In this document: piece after piece, positions 1-6,269 of the stretch
How the letters are laid out: each line of letters begins with the position of its first letter
How positions within the stretch are numbered: position 1 is the stretch's first letter
Origin: Spirochaetota bacterium
GTDB taxonomy: Bacteria; Spirochaetota; B62-G9
Direction: 5' to 3'
Assembly (NCBI GenBank): GCA_026990615.1
Contig: JALXDB010000151.1
Span: 1 to 7,096 of the forward strand
Length of the DNA stretch: 7,096 bases
The notes under the pieces: model-generated
What the model was told of the DNA's origin: nothing
The model's input: the letters and a program-made list of their open reading frames with translations, nothing else
The model's database searches: none
Translations under genes and position numbers: made by a program

Positions 1-171
1 TTACACGCCATTTATTTATAACATTGAAAACACAACATTATTCTTTTTGAATTAGAATTGAAAACTCGATATTTACCTTACTGAAAATAGGCTCCAACAC
101 ACTATAGATAAAGTGTCTAATAAATCGTATATTGCCGAGACATCAAAATTACAGGGAGCGGATAACTCAAC

Positions 172-1068
172 CTAAACTATACTGGTTTCTATTGTTCTGT
201 ATCCGTAAAGATCAAACTGCTCTTTTGCTTTTAAAAGGTCTTTCCGATCTTCAAATACTCCAAATACCGTAAGCCCTGAACCCGCAAGAGCCGCTACAGT
301 TGCTCCGTATCTCTTCATAATTCCTATGATATCCCCAACAACAGGGAATTCTTCCACTATTGAAAGCTCAAAATCGTTCCAGATATTTTCATAAATGGTT
401 CGCATTTTTCGCGTTGCAATCCCATGTATAAGGAGGTTTATTTTACTAATATTTCTTCCAATGTAATCCTGTCTGACAATCGAATATGCCCAGGCAGTTG
501 AGGGCTTGGATTCACGTGGAATAACAAGGAGTACATCTTTTATTTCCGGCATTCTAAATGGAAGTGGAACAACAGTCTCCCCATATCCCATTACCATACA
601 TAGCCCTCCAATAACAGAATAACAAACATCCATTCCAATCCTTTTAGCGATTTCCAGCTTCTGCCTGTAAGTCATCCTTAAATCAAAAAGCTCGTCAAGT
701 CCCTTTATCACAGCGGCTGCATCACTCGATCCACCTCCTAATCCTGCTCTTACAGGTATGACCTTTTTTACCTCTATACTGACACCAGATTTAATTCCAA
801 ACATGTTTAGAACAAGCTTCGCAGCCATATAGCTGAGATCATCTTCCATTTTAATTTTTAAATTTTCATCAGAAAATCCAGATTTTTCAATTCCATGCAA
901 TTTCACATCTATACCGGGATGATCGGTAGAGGTTATACATACCTCATCATGAAGGGAAAGCTCTGTATTTACAAACCTTACAGGGAAATAGCCGTTTTCT
1001 CCTCTGGATGGAAGAAGATGAAGGTTAAGGTTTAATTTTGCCCTTGCAGGTAATTTTATGTTTTTCAT
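172..1068 (-). CDS. ispE: 4-diphosphocytidyl-2-C-methyl-D-erythritol kinase (IspE)
   Basis: This 298-residue GHMP-family kinase is a little longer than a typical IspE. It phosphorylates the 2-hydroxyl of CDP-methylerythritol with ATP in the cytoplasm, between the IspD and IspF steps of the MEP pathway. Visible motifs are the N-terminal KLNLNL strand with the likely catalytic Lys11, the glycine-rich phosphate loop GLGGGSSDAAA at residues 109-119, an Asp147 in GMDV matching the catalytic Asp of GADVP, and the C-terminal GSGLTVFG at 263-270. One oddity is that the usual cytosine-binding DGYH is NGYF at residues 25-28, so the His is Phe. The ATG at 1068 is preceded by no clear Shine-Dalgarno sequence (leader ATTATTTGTAAA), but no other start keeps the Lys11 strand. 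The gene is divergent from ispD. Its assignment is supported by the GHMP motifs and by the neighbouring ispD and ispF. Confidence 0.93.
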   Translation of the reverse strand: MKNIKLPARAKLNLNLHLLPSRGENGYFPVRFVNTELSLHDEVCITSTDHPGIDVKLHGIEKSGFSDENLKIKMEDDLSYMAAKLVLNMFGIKSGVSIEVKKVIPVRAGLGGGSSDAAAVIKGLDELFDLRMTYRQKLEIAKRIGMDVCYSVIGGLCMVMGYGETVVPLPFRMPEIKDVLLVIPRESKPSTAWAYSIVRQDYIGRNISKINLLIHGIATRKMRTIYENIWNDFELSIVEEFPVVGDIIGIMKRYGATVAALAGSGLTVFGVFEDRKDLLKAKEQFDLYGYRTIETSIV

Positions 1069-1128
1069 TTTACAAATAATTCGGTAATTTAATATGGATA
1101 AAATAATTATAATGAGGACATTTTACCA
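1069..1128. promoter_or_regulatory. Divergent ispE/ispD intergenic region with candidate -10 element
   Basis: These 60 AT-rich bases separate the divergent starts of ispE and ispD and should hold promoters for both. The palindrome ATTATAAT at 1106-1113 contains TATAAT on each strand. Read on the minus strand (1111 to 1106), it would start an ispE transcript with a leader of about 30 bases, though no convincing -35 box lies upstream. On the plus strand the same box sits directly against the ispD ribosome binding site GAGG (1114-1117, 11 bases before the ATG), too close to leave a normal leader. The promoter call is therefore weak, and the strand is uncertain. Confidence 0.3.
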
Positions 1129-1848
1129 ATGAATATTGCAATAATCTGTGCCGGCGGCAATGGAGAAAGGATGAAGGCCAGAGACAACAAGATATTTTTA
1201 CACATAGATGGCAAACCAATAATATACTATACACTGAAAACCTTTGATGAGCATCCTGATATAGATTCCATAATTATTACAGCCCAGGAGAAGTATTTTA
1301 AAAGGATAAAGCAGATAATATCTAAAAATAATATAAAAAAAGTAGATGCTCTGGAAAAGGCATACGGTACACGACAGGAGTCTACCTACCATGTTCTAAA
1401 GAAATTATCAAAACAGGGAGTCCCTGAAGATTCTCTTGTATTGATACATAACGCTGTAAATCCGTTTGTAAGGCATAGCGAAATTGACAGGTGCATTGAA
1501 GGGGCAAGAACATTCGGGGCAAGTCTCCTTGGTTTTCAGGCAATTGACACTGTCAAGATAATAGACGAAGACAATTTTATCGTTCAAACTCCCGAAAGAA
1601 AAAAGGTATGGATAGCCCAAACCCCCCAGGTAATAAGGTTCAACATCGCCCTGAGGGCTTTTGAAAATGCAGAGAAAAAAGGATATGTGGCAACAGATGA
1701 CACAACACTTGTTGAAATGATAAGAAATCCTGTTAAATTCATAGAATGCTCAAGAGAAAACTTTAAAATAACCTACCCACAGGATTTAGAGCTCGCAAAA
1801 AAGATCTACTACAAACGGATAAAGGAGAAAAAAGTTTGGTACGTGTAG
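1129..1848 (+). CDS. ispD: 2-C-methyl-D-erythritol 4-phosphate cytidylyltransferase (IspD)
   Basis: This 239-residue protein has normal IspD length. It transfers CMP from CTP to MEP, giving CDP-methylerythritol, the substrate of the IspE encoded next door. The nucleotide-binding start CAGGNGERM at residues 7-15 supplies Arg14, and Lys21 follows; together they match the catalytic Arg and Lys of the family. Also visible are YGTRQES (79-85), DTVK (140-143), Arg157 before WIAQTPQ (161-167), TDD (189-191) and FKITYPQDL (212-220) with Lys213. The strongly conserved HDAARP motif reads HNAVNP at 107-112, so its Asp and Arg are both Asn. The ATG at 1129 has GAGG 11 bases upstream. The 3' end overlaps ispF by 13 bases. 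Catalytic Arg and Lys are kept, so I infer an active but divergent enzyme. Confidence 0.92.
   Translation: MNIAIICAGGNGERMKARDNKIFLHIDGKPIIYYTLKTFDEHPDIDSIIITAQEKYFKRIKQIISKNNIKKVDALEKAYGTRQESTYHVLKKLSKQGVPEDSLVLIHNAVNPFVRHSEIDRCIEGARTFGASLLGFQAIDTVKIIDEDNFIVQTPERKKVWIAQTPQVIRFNIALRAFENAEKKGYVATDDTTLVEMIRNPVKFIECSRENFKITYPQDLELAKKIYYKRIKEKKVWYV
1821..1827 (+). promoter_or_regulatory. Ribosome binding site deciding the ispF TTG start
   Basis: AAAGGAG lies inside the end of ispD and is followed after 8 bases by TTG at 1836. No ATG or GTG lies in that reading frame near the conserved N-terminus (VRVGFGTDSH), so this site supports a TTG start for ispF. The arrangement suggests that ispF translation is coupled to that of ispD. 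Confidence 0.65.
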
Positions 1849-2318
1849 GATTTGGCACCGACAGCCACCGCTTTGAGAAAGAGTTTTCAAAGCCACTTTT
1901 ACTTGGCGGGATAAAGATAAGCGACAGCGGCGGACTTAGTGCCAATTCTGACGGAGATGTAATTCTACATGCCCTCTTCAATGCAATCAGCCAGGCCTGC
2001 GGCGGGCATTCCCTTGGATACTATGCCGATCCTCTCTTTAAAAAGGGAATTACGGACAGCAAAGAATATCTTAAAATAGCCGCAAAAATGGTTAACGATA
2101 TTGGATACAGAATAAACAATGTGGGTATTATGGTTGAAGCAAAAAAACCGGTAATTAAAATAGAAACCGTAGAGCAAATGAAAGACGCCATCTCCCAAAT
2201 ACTGGATGTATCTCCCTCCGATATTGGTATAACATTCACCTCCGGGGAGGGTCTTACTTCCTTTGGAAGAGGAGATGGGATTCTCGCCCAGGCTATTGTA
2301 AGTATAGTAAAAGCTTGA
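1836..2318 (+). CDS. ispF: 2-C-methyl-D-erythritol 2,4-cyclodiphosphate synthase (IspF)
   Basis: This 160-residue protein has the usual IspF length. The family is a zinc-dependent homotrimer that cyclises CDP-ME-2-phosphate to ME-cyclodiphosphate with loss of CMP. The metal-ligand pair Asp9 and His11 is in GTDSH. A further ligand, His45, is in SDGDVILHAL (38-47), and a conserved Glu138 is near the C-terminal FGRGDGI (143-149). Several family signatures are altered: the GDIG-x-FPDTD loop is replaced by a segment around GGHSLGYYADP (56-66), NVD is NVG (95-97), and GRGEGI is GRGDGI. The start is TTG with a good ribosome binding site and lies 13 bases inside ispD. The metal ligands persist, so activity is likely. 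It is clearly IspF by length, motif order and its place next to ispD. Confidence 0.91.
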   Translation: MVRVGFGTDSHRFEKEFSKPLLLGGIKISDSGGLSANSDGDVILHALFNAISQACGGHSLGYYADPLFKKGITDSKEYLKIAAKMVNDIGYRINNVGIMVEAKKPVIKIETVEQMKDAISQILDVSPSDIGITFTSGEGLTSFGRGDGILAQAIVSIVKA

Positions 2319-2375
2319 TTGAACTTCTTTGAATATTCTGGTAATATAACAAAACCCATAATAAAACAGGATCAA

Positions 2376-3380
2376 ATGTCCCTTTTAAAAAAGGTAAGAA
2401 TAGGAAGTATAGAAACAGAAAACAATGTCTTTGTCGCTCCAATGGCCGGTATTACAGATTCCAGCTACAGGATCCTTTGCAGGAAGTTTGGGGCTGGTCT
2501 GACTTTTACAGAAATGGTAAGCTCTTATGCAGTTATCTACAGCAATAAACAGACAGAAGAAATCTGCATTATAAGGGAAGAAGAGAGGCCGGTAGGATTA
2601 CAGATGTTCGGAGCTGTCCCGGAAATTATGAAAAGGGCTGTAGAGATAATTGTGGAAAAATACAATCCCGACTTAATCGATATAAATGCAGGATGCCCTG
2701 TACCGAAGGTTATGAAATCTGGGGCCGGTGCAAAGCTTCTGGAAAACCCCGAACTAATCTTTAGAATTGTAAAAGAGATATCAAGTACTACCTCCAGACC
2801 GGTCACAATTAAAATGAGGCTCGGTTTAAAAGATTCGAGCATAAATATTATTGAAAACTGCCTGGCCGCGGAGGAAGCAGGAGCATCAATGATAACAATT
2901 CATCCAAGAACCGCAAGTGGGAGATTCTCGTCACCCTGTATGTGGGAATATATAGCACTGGCAAAGGAAAAGGTGAAAATACCGGTCTGTGGAAACGGGG
3001 ATATTAAAAATCCGGAGGACGCTGTAAAAATGATAACTGAAACGGGCTGTGATGCTGTAATGGTTGGCCGCGCTACAATAGGAAATCCATGGATAATATC
3101 TGGCATAATCTCTGCTTTAAAGGCATACCCCGAGCCATTTAAAATCGAACATATATCAACAGAAGAAAAGATTCAGACGGCCATGGAACACCTGACAATG
3201 ACATGCAGGTTTAAAGGAGAATTAAAGGGTATTCGGGAGATGAGAAAGATCCTCCCCCACTATATAAAAGGCATTCCGGGATCTGCAAAACTTAGAGACA
3301 GACTCGTACGAATAGACAACTTAAATGAATTAATAGATTTATTAAAAGGTGTTACTCAACAGAAAAAAGGAGAAACATAA
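2376..3380 (+). CDS. dus: tRNA-dihydrouridine synthase, DusB-like
   Basis: This FMN- and NADPH-dependent enzyme reduces specific uridines in tRNA to dihydrouridine. From the ATG at 2376 it is 334 residues, the normal length for the family. The TIM barrel starts with the FMN-binding APMAGITD (21-28), followed by FTEMVSS (44-50), LQMFG (75-79) and DINAGCPVPK (102-111), which carries the catalytic Cys107. Then come TIKMRLG (144-150), IHPRT (175-179, often HGRT in relatives), CGNGDI (205-210) and VMVGRATIGNPWI (228-240). The C-terminal helical domain follows. The GAGAKLL and GRATIGNPW patterns fit the DusB group best. The same frame opens at a TTG at 2319 directly after the ispF stop, but those 19 extra residues do not resemble family members and lack a ribosome binding site. 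AGGA precedes the chosen ATG by 4 bases. Only 4 bases separate this gene from the patatin start. Confidence 0.93.
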   Translation: MSLLKKVRIGSIETENNVFVAPMAGITDSSYRILCRKFGAGLTFTEMVSSYAVIYSNKQTEEICIIREEERPVGLQMFGAVPEIMKRAVEIIVEKYNPDLIDINAGCPVPKVMKSGAGAKLLENPELIFRIVKEISSTTSRPVTIKMRLGLKDSSINIIENCLAAEEAGASMITIHPRTASGRFSSPCMWEYIALAKEKVKIPVCGNGDIKNPEDAVKMITETGCDAVMVGRATIGNPWIISGIISALKAYPEPFKIEHISTEEKIQTAMEHLTMTCRFKGELKGIREMRKILPHYIKGIPGSAKLRDRLVRIDNLNELIDLLKGVTQQKKGET

Positions 3381-3384
3381 CCCC

Positions 3385-4413
3385 ATGCTTTCAAAAGAAG
3401 ACGTAAAAGAGTTTTTAAAATTTCTAAAGGGCAAAAAGGTATACCTAGCACTATCAGGAGGAGGCCTTGCCCTTGTATGCCACATATCTGTAATCAGAAT
3501 AATAGAAGAGCTTGGCATAAAAGTTGAAAGGGTGTATGGAACATCCGCCGGTTCGGTTATCGGAGGTTTCTTTGCAGCGGGGCTGTCATGGAAGCAGATG
3601 AGGGAAGCCGCTCTGGAACTAAAAAATCCAGATGATCTTTTTGGATTTGCATCCAGACATATAATACTCAGAACATTTAAAAGTGAACTCCAGTTTAAAA
3701 AGAAGGGTTTTGAGGGAGCTGCTATCTACAATCATAAAAGACTCGAAAGTTATATTGAAAACACAATAGTGAGATATTTTGGCCGCATTCCAAAACTCGG
3801 TGAACTAACAATACCCTATGGAGCCGTTGCCTTTAATATAGGTACAGGCAAGCCAGGAGGCCTGGGGCTCAGTTTAAAAAAGGTTTTTTCTACTGAATCA
3901 ACCCCTGAAGTCAGCCTAAAAGACGCCATAGTTGCATCGATTTCAATTCCTGGAATTTTCCCGCCCAAGAAGATTGGAGAATACTATTATATAGATGGAG
4001 GAGTTATTGAGAACTTGCCAATAGTTTCAGCCTATGAAGACTGGCTTCAGAAGAAAAAATTCTACGAGAAAAATCTTGTAATTCTTGCAGTTGACCTCGG
4101 ATACGGAGGTGAAACCTTAAAAGAAAAGGGTACAATAAAACCCCATGATATGCTACTGTACGCTTTTAGTGTTGAAGGTAAAACTATAAACCAGTATAGC
4201 TTATTAAAAGTACACAAACCAAGAAAGGGATCACAGGTAATACTATTAAAACCAAGATGCTACGACATTGGCTTGACAGATTTTGAAAAAATAAAAGACG
4301 CTATGGATAAATCGTATATCAATGTGTGTAATCAGCTCAAAGATAGGAATTTTCTGCTTGAAACTCAGGAGGATATTAAAAAGGCACGTATTATGCTGGG
4401 CCTTTTAGAATAG
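3385..4413 (+). CDS. Patatin-like phospholipase family protein
   Basis: This 342-residue protein is a single patatin domain with no signal peptide or membrane segment, so it is probably cytoplasmic or peripheral to the inner membrane. Patatin enzymes cleave acyl esters of lipids with a Ser-Asp dyad. The oxyanion loop SGGGLA is at 24-29, the nucleophile elbow GTSAG at 52-56 gives Ser54, and the DGG motif at 204-206 gives Asp204. The conserved block SISIPGIFPP (185-194) lies between them, so all catalytic elements are present. The first ATG at 3385 follows AAGGAG (3367-3372) with a rather long 12-base gap. A GTG at 3349 would extend it by 12 residues into the dus gene and looks less likely. It lies 4 bases after dus, which implies co-transcription with the ispDF run. 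The substrate is unknown. Confidence 0.88.
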   Translation: MLSKEDVKEFLKFLKGKKVYLALSGGGLALVCHISVIRIIEELGIKVERVYGTSAGSVIGGFFAAGLSWKQMREAALELKNPDDLFGFASRHIILRTFKSELQFKKKGFEGAAIYNHKRLESYIENTIVRYFGRIPKLGELTIPYGAVAFNIGTGKPGGLGLSLKKVFSTESTPEVSLKDAIVASISIPGIFPPKKIGEYYYIDGGVIENLPIVSAYEDWLQKKKFYEKNLVILAVDLGYGGETLKEKGTIKPHDMLLYAFSVEGKTINQYSLLKVHKPRKGSQVILLKPRCYDIGLTDFEKIKDAMDKSYINVCNQLKDRNFLLETQEDIKKARIMLGLLE

Positions 4414-4446
4414 AAATAAAAAATAAAACAATAATAGGAGTTCAAA

Positions 4447-4905
4447 ATGCCAAATAAAAAATTGGGTAACCTTAAGTTGGCTTCATATTTTGCTTTTTTC
4501 ATCTTTTTACTGATAATAGTCAATCCAGTTTTTTCCGATCAATGCTCCTCAAAATCGGCGGTATCATCAGAAACATTTTACAGGGACATTTCTCCGGATA
4601 AAGCCGAAAAAATTATAAAATCCGGCCCAAAGGATTTAATAATCCTCGACGTTAGAACAAAAGACGAATTTAATGAAAAGCACATTTCCGGAGCAATAAA
4701 CATAGACTACTATTCACCGGACTTTACATCCAAGCTGGAAAAGCTGGACAGGACCAAGGTGTATATAGTTTACTGTAAATCAGGATTCAGAAGCAAAAAA
4801 TCCACAGAAATTATGAAAAAGCTCGGCTTTAAGAGAATATACAACATGCTCGGCGGCATCAATGGATGGATAGAGGCCGGGCTGCCAACAGTAAGCGAAG
4901 AATAA
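4447..4905 (+). CDS. Exported single-domain rhodanese-like protein
   Basis: This 152-residue protein begins with a Sec signal peptide: Lys residues at 4, 5 and 10, a hydrophobic core at about 12-25, and a likely signal peptidase I site after VFS at 28-30. One rhodanese domain of about 105 residues follows. It shows LDVRTKDEF (67-75), HISGAINI (79-86), the active-site loop CKSGFRS (110-116) with Cys110, and the closing GGINGWIEAGLP (136-147). The intact Cys means it can carry a persulfide; sulfur transfer or thiosulfate cleavage in the periplasm is the likely role, but the partner is unknown. A second Cys, Cys33, lies just after the predicted cleavage site without a lipobox. AGGAG (4436-4440) lies 6 bases before the ATG. 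The gap from the patatin gene is 33 bases, so it may be the last gene of that run. Confidence 0.9.
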   Translation: MPNKKLGNLKLASYFAFFIFLLIIVNPVFSDQCSSKSAVSSETFYRDISPDKAEKIIKSGPKDLIILDVRTKDEFNEKHISGAINIDYYSPDFTSKLEKLDRTKVYIVYCKSGFRSKKSTEIMKKLGFKRIYNMLGGINGWIEAGLPTVSEE

Positions 4906-4914
4906 GCTGAATAT

Positions 4915-4942
4915 TTGAAAAAACAACTACAAAGAAGATAAA
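4915..4942 (+). promoter_or_regulatory. Possible promoter for the downstream SDR gene
   Basis: TTGAAA at 4915-4920 matches five of six bases of a sigma-70 -35 box. It is followed after 16 bases by GATAAA at 4937-4942, four of six matches to a -10 box. It lies just after the rhodanese stop and about 100 bases before the SDR start, where a separate promoter would be expected. In DNA this AT-rich such matches arise easily by chance. Confidence 0.28.
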
Positions 4943-4982
4943 ACGATTTTTGGTTAAAGACGAAGGCCAAAAAATTCCGGTT

Positions 4983-5002
4983 TATTAAAAACATTTTTAA
5001 TA
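4983..5002. repeat. Perfect AT-only inverted repeat upstream of the SDR gene
   Basis: TATTAAAAA at 4983-4991 and TTTTTAATA at 4994-5002 are exact reverse complements separated by two bases. The arms contain no G or C, so this is not a typical intrinsic terminator. It lies 42 bases before the SDR start, where a dimeric regulator could bind, but no regulator gene is present in the window. It may also be a by-product of AT-rich composition. Confidence 0.4.
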
Positions 5003-5043
5003 CCAAGGTAAAGCTTAATTAAAGCATAAATCAGGAGAGTAAA

Positions 5044-5832
5044 ATGGATTTAAATCTCAAAAACAGGGTCGCTCTTGTGTGTGGAGCCTCTAAAGGAATA
5101 GGAAAGGCCTGCGCTATCGCCCTGGCCGGAGAGGGTGCAAGAACGATTCTGTGCGCTAGAACCGAATCCCTCTTGAAAGAGGCTGTTAAAGAGATCAATG
5201 ACAGCGGAGGAGAAGCAGACTACATTACCTTTGACCTTTCAAATACAGGATCAATAAAAAATCTTGCGGATAGGGCAATCTCAATATACGGCAGGATCGA
5301 CATTCTGGTCAACAATGCAGGGGGGCCGCCTGCTGGAGAAGACCTTTCATTTGATGTTTCTGCATGGGAAGCTGCTTTCAAACTAACTTTTTTAAGCGCT
5401 GAAGAGTTAACCAAACATTTAATACCTGACATGATTAAAAGGAAGTGGGGCAGGATAATAAATCTCACATCAGTCACTGTGAAACAGCCCATAAACGGAT
5501 TAATGCTTTCAAACAGCATCAGGCTTGCAGTTATTGGGTGGGCAAAAACCCTCTCGCAAAATTATGCACAATACGGCATTACAATCAATAATATTGCTAC
5601 AGGCTACACATTAACTGACAGAGTAAGGCAGCTTTTTAAATCCAAAGCAGCCAGTGCAGATAAAAGTGTTGATGAAATTATTGAAGAGATAGGCAAAACA
5701 ATTCCCATAAAAAGAATGGCAGAACCCTCAGAAATTGCCAGTGTTGTTGCCTTTCTTGCTTCGGATAGGGCCTCCTATGTGAACGGGGCTACAATACCGG
5801 TAGATGGAGGCTATTCGGTTTCTACCCTCTGA
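5044..5832 (+). CDS. Short-chain dehydrogenase/reductase family protein with atypical catalytic residues
   Basis: This 262-residue Rossmann-fold protein has the length and layout of FabG-like SDRs. The dinucleotide-binding turn is CGASKGIG (13-20), with Cys in place of the usual Thr. NNAGG is at 90-94, LTS with the conserved Ser143 at 141-143, and the C-terminal VNGATIPVDGGYS at 246-258. The YxxxK catalytic pair is absent: the aligned segment LSNSIRLAV (155-163) puts Ser156 where Tyr belongs and Arg160 where Lys belongs. The helix Asn also appears lost, in FKLTF. From memory, an SDR subgroup described as beta-ketoacyl-ACP-reductase-like with imperfect NAD motif and tetrad shows this pattern, so it is probably a real subfamily rather than a decayed gene. 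The reading frame is intact and AGGAG (5033-5037) lies 6 bases before the ATG. The reaction and substrate are unknown. Its stop codon abuts the repeat array. Confidence 0.87.
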   Translation: MDLNLKNRVALVCGASKGIGKACAIALAGEGARTILCARTESLLKEAVKEINDSGGEADYITFDLSNTGSIKNLADRAISIYGRIDILVNNAGGPPAGEDLSFDVSAWEAAFKLTFLSAEELTKHLIPDMIKRKWGRIINLTSVTVKQPINGLMLSNSIRLAVIGWAKTLSQNYAQYGITINNIATGYTLTDRVRQLFKSKAASADKSVDEIIEEIGKTIPIKRMAEPSEIASVVAFLASDRASYVNGATIPVDGGYSVSTL

Positions 5833-5834
5833 CA

Positions 5835-5890
5835 AAATGACAATGGGCAGTGCGTTTAATTAGTATTCATATAAACTAACACGGATATAC
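5835..5890. repeat. Left-edge remnant: element right end plus B-to-A spacer
   Basis: AAATGAC at 5835-5841 matches the last seven bases of an element right end. The following 49 bases resemble the spacers at 6217-6269 and 6596-6646: all three share TTTAATT, then CATAAACT or CATATAAACT, and GGATA or GTATA just before the next element. The remnant begins two bases after the SDR stop codon (5830-5832), so a lost or truncated B element once abutted or overlapped the gene end. Confidence 0.65.
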
Positions 5891-6040
5891 GTCATTTCGA
5901 GCCCTGATTTATAAAGGCGAGAAATCTTGGGTTTTACATTGTGCCGAAAAGGACTTCGGCGTTTTATTAAAATTTCATCGCTGCGTTCAAAATAGCGCAT
6001 CATTAAGATTTCTCACTTCACTTCGTTCGTTCGAAATGAC
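5891..6040. repeat. Palindromic element A1 (150 bp)
   Basis: The terminal inverted repeat is GTCATTTCGA (5891-5900) and TCGAAATGAC (6031-6040). The inner inverted repeat is GAGAAATCTT (5919-5928) and AAGATTTCTC (6005-6014). Between the left arms is a weak hairpin, GCCCT (5901-5905) with AAGGC (5914-5918), one mismatched pair. The right junction is 16 bases and contains CTTCGTTCGTTCG. It has the same length as A2 but differs at many internal positions, roughly one in six by eye. Confidence 0.88.
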
Positions 6041-6093
6041 ACAGTACGGGGCAATTTCTAAAAAATGGACTAAATATAAAAACACAGCCGCAT

Positions 6094-6216
6094 GTCATTT
6101 CGAGCCCTAAAAGGGCGAGAAATCTTTGGTTTATTCATTGCTCTGTTTAAGATTTAGGCGCTTCACTTATAGTACCACGTTGTTCATTAAAGATTTCTCG
6201 TTACACTCGAAATGAC
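6094..6216. repeat. Palindromic element B1 (123 bp)
   Basis: The outer arms GTCATTTCGAG (6094-6104) and CTCGAAATGAC (6206-6216) are exact reverse complements, extendable by one T-A pair. The inner arms CGAGAAATCTTT (6116-6127) and AAAGATTTCTCG (6189-6200) are also exact. A 13-base hairpin, GCCCT-AAA-AGGGC (6104-6116), sits between the left arms and 5 bases between the right arms. The interior of about 61 bases contains AAGATTTAGGCGCTTCACTT (from about 6149), which looks like an older degenerate right end. Confidence 0.9.
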
Positions 6217-6269
6217 AAAAGGCGGGGCGGCCTTTAATTCGCGCTCATATAAACTAAACATGGATAATT

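Noticed and set aside
118..132. Shared 13-mer (ATAAATCGTATAT) between the left edge and the patatin gene near 4309
   Set aside because: It is a single short AT-rich match with no extension on either side, as expected by chance.
1108..1113. Perfect TATAAT as the ispD promoter
   Set aside because: It touches the GAGG ribosome binding site, so transcription would begin downstream of that site, within about 10 bases of the ATG.
2319..2375. TTG at 2319 as the start of the dus gene
   Set aside because: The 19 added residues do not resemble the family N-terminus and no ribosome binding site precedes them; the ATG at 2376 gives the normal start just before the first barrel strand.
1965..2375. Minus-strand open frames of 112 and 136 codons opposite ispF
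   Set aside because: Their translations have no recognisable domain, and the plus strand carries a clear IspF and dus start; they are antisense shadows.
3349..3384. GTG at 3349 as the patatin start, overlapping dus
   Set aside because: The extension is lysine- and asparagine-rich without family likeness, and the AAGGAG site lies inside it, where it serves the ATG at 3385.
4525..4548. Rhodanese as a lipoprotein (Cys33 near the signal peptide end)
   Set aside because: The residues before Cys33 are SDQ, not a lipobox, while VFS at 28-30 fits signal peptidase I.
4983..5002. AT palindrome as the rhodanese terminator
   Set aside because: The stem has no GC pair and lies almost 80 bases after the stop, so it would not form a stable terminator hairpin.
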